Assembly: GCA_902805495.1 (NCBI GenBank)
Contig: CADCTH010000468.1
Span: 1 to 18,018 of the forward strand
DNA length: 18,018 nt
DNA from: an uncultured Actinomycetospora sp.
GTDB taxonomy: Bacteria > Actinomycetota > Actinomycetes > Mycobacteriales > Pseudonocardiaceae
Reading direction: 5' to 3'
In this document: positions 13,317-18,018 of the stretch, in pieces
How positions within the stretch are numbered: the first letter of the stretch is position 1
Layout: every line of letters starts with the position of its first letter
Notes under the pieces: model-generated
Told to the model about the DNA's origin: nothing
The model's database searches: none
What the model saw: only the letters and a program-made list of their open reading frames with translations
Made by a program: the position numbers and the translations under genes

Positions 13317-13949
13317 TCAGACCCTGGTGATCAGGTCCTGCATCTCCGTGATCTCCCGCTGCTGGTCGGCGACGATGGCGCCGGCGAGCTCCTTGGCCTG
13401 CGGGTTCAGTCCCTGGGCCTGCTCGGTCTGCGCCATCTGCACGGCGCCGGTGTGGTGCTCGATCATCATCTGAAGGAACATGCGGTCGAACGCCGCGCCG
13501 GACTGGCCCGCGAGCTGCTGCATCTGCGCCTCGCCCACCATTCCCGGCATGGGCATGTCGCCCATGGGCATCCCCGGCATGGCGGTGGAGCCGGGCTGGG
13601 GTCGTGGCGCGCCCCAGGTGTCCAGCATCTGGTTCATCTGCTCGATCTCCGGTCCCTGCGCCTGATCGATGCGAGCAGCGAGGTCCTTCACCTCCTGCGA
13701 CGCTGCTCGCGACGAGGCCTGCGAGGACATAGCGGTGGCCTGGATGTGGTGGGGGAGCATCCCCTGGGCGAACACGACGTCCGCGGAGTTGTGCTCGGGC
13801 GAGACCGGCGCGGCGGCAGGTGCCGCCGAGGCCGGCGTCGCGGGAGCGGGGGCTCCTGCTGCCGGAGCATTCGAGGAGTCGGAGCAACCCGCCGCCAGAA
13901 CGGCAGCGGTGGCGGCGGCGAGGACGCCGCCGATGAGACGGGAACGCAC
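13317..13949 (-). CDS. DUF305 lipoprotein, probably copper-binding
   Basis: A 210-aa exported lipoprotein. The N-terminus has two Arg, a hydrophobic stretch and the lipobox LAAGC with Cys22, followed by an Ala/Pro-rich linker to about residue 50. The DUF305 (ferritin-like, four-helix) domain then shows its paired motifs 'FAQGMLPHHIQATAM' (His67-His68) and 'FLQMMIEHHTGAVQMA' (His165-His166). Between them lies a Met-rich loop (residues 124-137, MPGMPMGDMPMPGM) suited to Cu(I) binding. DUF305 proteins are often found in copper-resistance loci; a role in periplasm-side copper storage or detoxification is inference. The start is GTG at 13949, with AAGGAG 6 nt upstream. Confidence 0.88.
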   Translation of the reverse strand: MRSRLIGGVLAAATAAVLAAGCSDSSNAPAAGAPAPATPASAAPAAAPVSPEHNSADVVFAQGMLPHHIQATAMSSQASSRAASQEVKDLAARIDQAQGPEIEQMNQMLDTWGAPRPQPGSTAMPGMPMGDMPMPGMVGEAQMQQLAGQSGAAFDRMFLQMMIEHHTGAVQMAQTEQAQGLNPQAKELAGAIVADQQREITEMQDLITRV

Positions 13950-14061
13950 GAGGTCTCCTTCGGCTGCGCGCCGACCGGTGCGCAACGAGGCCGGCGCTGA
14001 AACAGGACACGGCGCCGCCGCACGCGCGCTGCGAGTGCGCGCATGCCGGCGGTGGGCCGGC

Positions 14062-14571
14062 CTACAGCCGGAGGACCTGCAGCTGCGCGAGCCTTGTCGG
14101 GGTCGGCGGCGCCCGCGGCACGGTCGCCGCGGCGCCACGTCCGCCGACCGGGGCCTGGCTCTCGAAGTGGTACCAGGACGTCACGAGGACGAGCGCGAGG
14201 AGTGCCGCGGCGCCGATCAGTGCCGCGAGGCACATGTGCAGCAGCGAGCTGTCGTGATCGTGATCGCCCTCGTGCGCGTGGTCGTGCAGCAGTGCGGCGG
14301 AGCTGGCCGACTCCGGTCCGGGCACCATCGCGGTCGCGTGACCGATCGCGTCGTGGGCCGTCGGGGGGTGCCTGTCAGTCCCCGCGCCGTGCTCGACGGA
14401 GGACGCCGACGTACCACCCGTCCCAACAGTGGCGTGACCCGCGGCGACGGCACCGGTGTCGGTGGTCGTGTGCTGGTGCGCGCCCACCACGTGGTGCATG
14501 AGGACCAGCCCGAGCGCGGCCACGAGAAGAGCGAGGCGTCCCGTCCACGTGGCCAGCAGCGCCGTCGACAC
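14062..14571 (-). CDS. DUF6153-like His-rich two-helix membrane protein
   Basis: About 169 aa. The first helix is 'RLALLVAALGLVLMHHVVGAHQH', then comes a long His/Thr/Ser-rich extracytoplasmic loop ending 'LLHDHAHEGDHDHD', then 'SLLHMCLAALIGAAALLALVLVTSWYHF' as the second helix. This layout (helix with MHH, His-rich loop, second helix led by HMCLA) is what I recall for DUF6153 proteins of actinomycetes, which commonly accompany DUF305 and copper genes. Metal binding is likely from the His clusters, but the function is not established. The start is uncertain: GTG at 14571 with a GAGAG upstream is chosen, and an in-frame GTG at 14622 would add 17 residues. It lies 112 bp upstream of DUF305 on the same strand. 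Confidence 0.72.
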   Translation of the reverse strand: MSTALLATWTGRLALLVAALGLVLMHHVVGAHQHTTTDTGAVAAGHATVGTGGTSASSVEHGAGTDRHPPTAHDAIGHATAMVPGPESASSAALLHDHAHEGDHDHDSSLLHMCLAALIGAAALLALVLVTSWYHFESQAPVGGRGAAATVPRAPPTPTRLAQLQVLRL

Positions 14572-14730
14572 CGCTCTCGGCGAGCGATGCCACGAGCAAC
14601 CGTGCTGGTGGACCACGGTCACGAACGTACCGAAGCCATCGTCCCGCGGACGTGTGGAAGCGCCACGCCGACGACTGCGGACCGTGAGCGCAGGCTCTCG
14701 AGCGAGGCCCATCGACGCACGACCGGGTGC

Positions 14731-14736
14731 TACCGT
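14731..14736 (+). promoter_or_regulatory. Candidate -10 box of a leaderless promoter
   Basis: TACCGT, a TAnnnT box, lies 7 nt before the GTG at 14744. There is no ribosome binding site in front of that GTG, so a leaderless message starting at the GTG is the simplest reading. A -35 box is not evident. The 172-bp gap to the divergent DUF6153-like gene would hold both promoters. Confidence 0.4.
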
Positions 14737-14743
14737 CCGCGCC

Positions 14744-15316
14744 GTGTCCGGCCTCGGTGCGACTCTGCGTGGAAGGTCGCGCGCGTCCACCGGTCTCCTC
14801 GTCACCTCATCGGTGCTCGTGCTCGTCGCAGCGGTCGCCTTCGACGTCCTCGCCGAAGAGCCGCCCACGCACGCACTCGCGGTCGGACTCGCTGCGCTGA
14901 TCGTCGGCATCGGACGTCTCCGGACGCGGGGCCGGTTCCAGGGCGTGTTCGCCGCCGTGAACCTCGCCGTGGTCGGTCAGCCCGCCGTGCATGCCCTGAG
15001 CAAGCTGGCCGAGGCCGGTGCGGGCCTGCTGCCGCACTCCCACGGCTGGTTCGACGCCCTACCCGCCCTGGGGCTCCACGTCGTCGTCGCGCTCCTCGTC
15101 GTGGTCATCGCCGCGAGCGAGCCCGCGAGCCGCCATGTCGCCTCGGCCGTCGTCCTCGTCCTCGCACGGCTGCAACACCGTCCGCCGGCGCCGGTCCCTC
15201 CGTGCGTGATCCCGTCGGACCGCCGGGCCCAGCCTCGGACACGAGAACGGCAACTGCTCTTCACCCGGCAGGCACATCGGCGAGGTCCTCCGGCGATGCC
15301 GGCGCTCGCCGTTTGA
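14744..15316 (+). CDS. Four-helix membrane protein of unknown function
   Basis: A 190-aa protein that I cannot place in a named family. Four hydrophobic segments are visible: 'TGLLVTSSVLVLVAAVAFDVL' (about 16-36), 'ALAVGLAALIVGIGRL', 'GVFAAVNLAVVGQPAVHAL' and 'LGLHVVVALLVVVIAAS'. A short loop with 'LLPHSHGWF' lies between helices 3 and 4, and a basic Arg/Pro-rich cytoplasmic tail follows. The single His in helix 3 and the HSH loop could bind metal, in keeping with the divergent DUF6153-like neighbour, but this is only inference. The start is GTG at 14744, chosen for the -10 box directly upstream; the frame is open further upstream, across the neighbour's 5' end. Confidence 0.62.
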   Translation: MSGLGATLRGRSRASTGLLVTSSVLVLVAAVAFDVLAEEPPTHALAVGLAALIVGIGRLRTRGRFQGVFAAVNLAVVGQPAVHALSKLAEAGAGLLPHSHGWFDALPALGLHVVVALLVVVIAASEPASRHVASAVVLVLARLQHRPPAPVPPCVIPSDRRAQPRTRERQLLFTRQAHRRGPPAMPALAV

Positions 15317-15357
15317 TCGTCTGCTTCGACAGCAGGCCCACGTACCTCCGCGCGCCG

Positions 15358-15380
15358 ACACCACTGACTCGAGGTGGTGT
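15358..15380 (+). terminator. Hairpin terminator after the four-helix membrane protein
   Basis: ACACCAC (15358-15364), a 9-nt loop, and GTGGTGT (15374-15380), followed by TTTCT. It lies 41 bp past the stop codon, and the short T-run supports a rho-independent terminator on the + strand. Confidence 0.55.
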
Positions 15381-15440
15381 TTCTCGCCGCGCGGACGTTC
15401 GATCGATCACCACGGGCGAGCCCACAGGACATGTTCACGT

Positions 15441-15457
15441 CGGCGCGAGATGCGCCG
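15441..15457 (+). promoter_or_regulatory. Leader hairpin upstream of the epimerase gene
   Basis: CGGCGC-GAGAT-GCGCCG forms a 6-bp stem about 22 bp before the epimerase start codon, just upstream of its GAGGA ribosome site. It could influence translation, or it may be a chance stem in GC-rich DNA. The rest of the 163-bp gap holds the terminator at 15358 and no clear promoter boxes. Confidence 0.3.
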
Positions 15458-15479
15458 GCCTCCCCTGTGAGGACAACTC

Positions 15480-16559
15480 ATGATCGGCACCATCACGACG
15501 GAACTCCCTCGGCAACGAGCCGCTGAGGAGCCCCTCTCCCGCGTGGAGACCCTCGCCGCACGCCGGGTCCTGGTGACCGGAGCACGCGGCTTCATCGGCA
15601 GTCACCTGCTCGCCCATCTCCTAGACCTCGGCGCCGAGGTCCACGCCGTGGCCCGCCCGGGTCGTCACCCGCTCGTGCCGGTGCAGTCGGGACGCCCTCG
15701 GGTGACGTGGCACGCCGCCGACCTCGCCGACGCCGAGAGTGCTGATCGCGCGATCCGGGAGAGCGATCCGGACGTCGTGTTCCACCTCGCCAGCCGAGTA
15801 GCGGGACTCCGCCGGCCCGACGTCGCGAGCCCGATGCTCGAGGACAACACCAGGGCGGCGGTCAACGTGATGACCACGGCGCACCGGCTCGGGGGACGAC
15901 GAGTGATCCTCGCCGGCTCCGTCGAGGAACCACGCGGTGCCACCGAGGCGCCGTGCTCGCCGTACGCCGCGGCCAAGCTCGCCGCGACCAGCTACGCGCG
16001 GCTGTTCCACCAGCAGTGGGGGCTCCCGGTGACCGTCCTGCGTCCGGCCATGGTCTACGGCCCCAGCCAGCCCGACCAGACGAAGCTGGTCCCCTTCGTC
16101 ATCGGACGCATGCTCGATGGCCAGGCCCCGGAGCTCAGCAGCGGGACGCGCCCGATCGACTGGGTCTACGTCGACGACGTCTGCCGCGCCTTCCTCGCCG
16201 CGGCGACACATCCGGCCGCACCCGGTCTCGTGGCGGACGTCGGTTCGGGAACGTCCACCACCATCGCCGACACCGTCGACATGATCGCTGCGCTCGTCGG
16301 ATACGAAGGGCCCATCGGCTTCGGCGAACTGCCCGACCGTGCCGACGACCGCGCACACGTCGCCGACCTGGAGGCCGCCTCACGCGTTCTCGGGTGGCGT
16401 CCACACACCTCTCTTGCCCAGGGGTTGGCGCAGACCGTGCAGTGGCACGTCTCTCGGCGCGAAGCCGAAGAGGAGCGGTCGCTGAGTGCCGGACGACTCG
16501 GAGCCGACCATCAGGACGCGGGTGCTCGCGGCCGCGAGGGCCAGGCGCCGCGCACGTGA
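15480..16559 (+). CDS. NAD-dependent epimerase/dehydratase (extended SDR)
   Basis: A 359-aa Rossmann-fold enzyme of the nucleotide-sugar epimerase/dehydratase type. The dinucleotide motif GARGFIG occupies residues 34-40, 'DPDVVFHLAS' ends beta-4, the active-site pair is Tyr162 and Lys166 in 'SPYAAAKLAATSYARLF', and 'TVLRPAMVYGPSQPDQTKLVPFVIGRMLDG' plus 'IDWVYVDDVCRAFLAA' are typical of the sugar-binding half. The usual Ser of the triad is probably Ser147 in 'LAGSVEE'. A substrate cannot be named. The N-terminus has some 28 residues before the fold and the last 40 residues are charged and disordered-looking. ATG at 15480 follows GAGGA at 7 nt. It has no sugar-transferase neighbours, so its pathway is not evident. 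Confidence 0.9.
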   Translation: MIGTITTELPRQRAAEEPLSRVETLAARRVLVTGARGFIGSHLLAHLLDLGAEVHAVARPGRHPLVPVQSGRPRVTWHAADLADAESADRAIRESDPDVVFHLASRVAGLRRPDVASPMLEDNTRAAVNVMTTAHRLGGRRVILAGSVEEPRGATEAPCSPYAAAKLAATSYARLFHQQWGLPVTVLRPAMVYGPSQPDQTKLVPFVIGRMLDGQAPELSSGTRPIDWVYVDDVCRAFLAAATHPAAPGLVADVGSGTSTTIADTVDMIAALVGYEGPIGFGELPDRADDRAHVADLEAASRVLGWRPHTSLAQGLAQTVQWHVSRREAEEERSLSAGRLGADHQDAGARGREGQAPRT

Positions 16560-16673
16560 GTGACCTCGTCGTCTGCGCCCGGCCGCCACGGCGCATCACG
16601 TGGTGACGCCTCGACGAAGCGACACTGCGCCGACTGCGCCCATCCCGCGAGCTCCCTCTCGTGGGTCATCCCC

Positions 16674-16708
16674 TCCTCCCCCCGGTGCCGGTGATGCCGG
16701 GGGGAGGA
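16674..16708 (+). terminator. Hairpin terminator downstream of the epimerase
   Basis: TCCTCCCCCCGG (16674-16685), an 11-nt loop, and CCGGGGGGAGGA (16697-16708) form a perfect 12-bp stem. It lies 115 bp after the epimerase stop and before the amidase; a weaker stem (CCCGCGAG/CTCGTGGG) precedes it. The remainder of the 202-bp gap shows nothing else. Confidence 0.7.
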
Positions 16709-16761
16709 CGGACGAACTCGGCCCGCGGCGCCAGGGGGGCGCGGACCGCACAGCACCCGGA

Positions 16762-17747
16762 ATGCGCCGCACCGCTCGTGAGCACCAGCGCCGCCAGGCC
16801 GCACGTCACGTCGGACGCCGACCACAGCGGGCGCGGGGCCTTCGAGGTGGCCTTGCCGCAGCTGTCGGCGGTGCGCTCGTCGCCGCCGTCCTCACGGCGA
16901 ACCCGCTCGTCACCGACCGCTCCCCGGGGTCTCCAGCCGTACCCGGGGCTGGAGAGGTGTCCGCTGCCGCGCCGGCTCCCGTGGCACTCGATCGAGGCTC
17001 GTTCAGCGAGGGCGGGTGCATCGCGCTCCCCGCCGGTACCGGTCCGCCGCGGGCGACGGTCATGGTCGACGCGGGCCACGGCGGACCTGATCCGGGTTCG
17101 CTGGGGACGACCGCGGACGGGCGGACCGTGACCGAGAAGGAGCTGACGTTGCCCGTGGCCGTCGCTACCGCGGAGCGGTTGCGGCAACGAGGGATCACCC
17201 CGGTGCTCTCCCGCTCCACCGATGACCTGGGCAGCACCATCGAGGACGGCGAGCTGCGCGATGGCTCGCTGACGACTGCGGCGAGCCAGGAAGACCTTCT
17301 CGCCCGGGTGCGATGCGCGAACCTCGCGCGAGCCGATGCCCTGGTCTCGATCCACTTCAACTCGTTCGACGACCCCACCGTCACCGGCTGGAGACCGTGT
17401 ACGACGTCGACCGGCCGCTCGCGCCTCGCAGCCGTGCTCTGGCGCAGTCCCTGCAGTCCAACGTCCGGATGCGCCTCGCCGCGCTCGGCCGTCCCTCCCC
17501 TGATCGAGGCGTCATCGACGACTCGGCAGGAGGTGAGGCCGGCGGTGGACACCTCGTCCTGCTGGGTCCGCGAATCCCGGGCTACGTGGAGGAGCCCAGC
17601 GTGATGCCCGGCGCCCTCGTCGAACCTCTGTTCATGACGAGCCCTGGCGACCTCACCGCGGTCGCCTCGCCTCTCGGCGTCGCCACCCTCGCTGACGGGA
17701 TCGCTGTCGGTGTCGAGGAGTACCTCGCCGGGTCCCGTCGCCGATGA
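16762..17747 (+). pseudogene. N-acetylmuramoyl-L-alanine amidase (Amidase_3), frameshifted
   Basis: A cell-wall amidase that would cleave the bond between MurNAc and L-Ala. The first part has a signal-anchor helix (about residues 27-46), then 'VMVDAGHGGPDPGS' with zinc ligand His106, 'TEKELTLPVA' with Glu127, and 'ADALVSIHFNSFDD' with His198. Near 17387-17391 the frame breaks: after 'DDPTVTG' the family sequence continues in another phase as 'ETVYDVDRPLAPRSRALAQS', through 'GYVEEPSVMPGALVEPLFMT', which holds the catalytic Glu, to TGA at 17745-17747. One missing base would explain it. Both halves are otherwise intact, so the lesion is recent or a sequencing error. The start is uncertain: ATG at 16762 has no ribosome site. 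Confidence 0.82.
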
Positions 17748-18012
17748 GGGTCAGATCGCCGTCCTCCGGCACCTTCTGCCATGAGAAGGTTGGGGCTCGA
17801 ATCCCTGTGGGCGCGCGCTGCCACCCTGACGACGCCGGTCCCGGACGCCGTTCCTTCCCCCGGGGGGATCGACGCGCCCCAATGGAGTTGGGGCGCAGGC
17901 TCTGGACGGCCTGATGGGTCTCCTGGGCCTCCTGCGAGGTCAGGCGGCCGGAGCGCTCCGCCGCGGCGATGTGGGGAAGCAGGGCCTCCAGCTGCGACCG
18001 TGCTGCCGTCAC
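17653..18012 (-). CDS. Hypothetical protein, possibly truncated or partial
   Basis: The minus strand near the window edge reads 'ARSQLEALLPHIAAAERSGR' then 'LTSQEAQETHQAVQSLRP', a helical, plausibly coding stretch that I do not recognise. Beyond 'SLRPNS' the frame passes through a strong hairpin (17874-17896) and becomes Arg/Pro-rich without a stop until 17653, where it overlaps the 3' end of the amidase. I suspect only the first 45 or so codons are real and that the original 3' end was replaced. A GTG at 18012 is a possible start, but the gene may begin outside the window. Confidence 0.25.
   Translation of the reverse strand: MTAARSQLEALLPHIAAAERSGRLTSQEAQETHQAVQSLRPNSIGARRSPRGKERRPGPASSGWQRAPTGIRAPTFSWQKVPEDGDLTLIGDGTRRGTPRHRQRSRQRGWRRREARRPR
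17784..17816 (+). other. tRNA 3'-half-like fragment, possible attachment-site remnant
   Basis: The sequence AGAAGGTTGGGG at 17784-17795 followed by CTCGAATCCCT and then GTGGGCGCGC resembles the variable loop, T-arm and 3' acceptor strand of a tRNA. By memory it is closest to actinobacterial tRNA-Arg (AGAAGGTTGGGGGTTCGAAT...). One base is missing near the T-loop, and no matching 5' half exists upstream, so it is not a functional tRNA. Integrating elements often carry or leave such 3' tRNA copies as att sites. It does not match the tRNA-Val at 12925. Confidence 0.45.
17874..17896. terminator. Perfect hairpin near the window end
   Basis: GCGCCCCAA (17874-17882), loop TGGAG, and TTGGGGCGC (17888-17896) form a 9-bp perfect stem. 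It would terminate a minus-strand gene entering from the right edge, or a plus-strand one. A C5G6 run lies about 15 bp to its left. The stretch from the amidase stop to the window end otherwise holds only the tRNA-like fragment and a doubtful reading frame. Confidence 0.5.
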
Positions 18013-18018
18013 GGCTCC

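Noticed and set aside
13025..13330. Other-frame reading of the P-type ATPase remnant region as a 101-aa protein
   Set aside because: It is almost entirely Arg/Ala/Pro, a high-GC artefact; the only meaningful frame here is the one with the ATPase C-terminus.
13669..15483. A 604-codon + strand frame across the copper-type genes
   Set aside because: It is antisense to DUF305 and the DUF6153-like gene and has no family features; its 3' part is out of phase with the four-helix membrane gene.
12925..17816. tRNA-Val and the 17784 fragment as matching att direct repeats
   Set aside because: Apart from the general T-arm motif (TCGAATCC) the two sequences differ in the stem and acceptor bases, so they are not copies of the same tRNA end.
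1..18018. CRISPR array, prophage or toxin-antitoxin genes
   Set aside because: No regularly spaced direct repeats, no phage structural or integrase genes and no small paired operon of toxin-antitoxin type were found on either strand.

Overview
This is a very GC-rich actinobacterial chromosome segment. The run aceE - PucR-type regulator - fabD - fabH - acpP - fabF, with DUF3052 and ahpE on the far side of aceE, matches the conserved fatty-acid neighbourhood of Actinobacteria (Rv2238c-Rv2245 in Mycobacterium tuberculosis; the fasR-fabDHPF region in Streptomyces). fabH inside the operon, a single FabF and no kasB or accD6 next to it point to a non-mycolate lineage. A Pseudonocardiales member is my best guess, but sequence alone does not prove it.

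Layout. 1-2652: a possible tail of an upstream gene, an MFS exporter (-), DUF3145 (+) and a small membrane-anchored protein (+). 2771-6266: FAS-II operon on the - strand in the order fabD, fabH, acpP, fabF, with tight or overlapping junctions; a 17-bp palindrome lies upstream of fabD. 6408-7610: FasR/Rv2242-type regulator (-). 7629-8294: divergent pirin (+). 8316-8351: perfect bidirectional terminator. 8382-8585: cold-shock protein (-) with a long leader. 8786-11569: aceE (-). 11852-12834: DUF3052 and the peroxiredoxin ahpE (+). 12925-12996: tRNA-Val(UAC). Pyruvate dehydrogenase supplies the acetyl-CoA that FabH condenses with malonyl-ACP made by FabD, and FabF elongates on the same ACP, so the first two thirds is a carbon-to-lipid housekeeping block.

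12997-18018 reads like an accessory segment placed directly 3' of the tRNA gene. It holds an orphan C-terminal fragment of a heavy-metal P-type ATPase, a Met/His-rich DUF305 lipoprotein, a His-rich DUF6153-like membrane protein, a divergent four-helix membrane protein, an NAD-dependent epimerase and a frameshifted cell-wall amidase. A 33-nt piece resembling the 3' half of a tRNA (most like tRNA-Arg) follows. The first part looks copper-related. No integrase or transposase is visible.

The most unusual signal is a pair of structured intergenic elements (2676-2753 and 12847-12921). They share a near-identical core starting CCCTATCGGCGTGC, each enclosed by long perfect inverted arms whose sequences differ completely between the copies while still pairing. 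That pattern suggests a conserved RNA or single-stranded DNA structure that I do not recognise as a described family.
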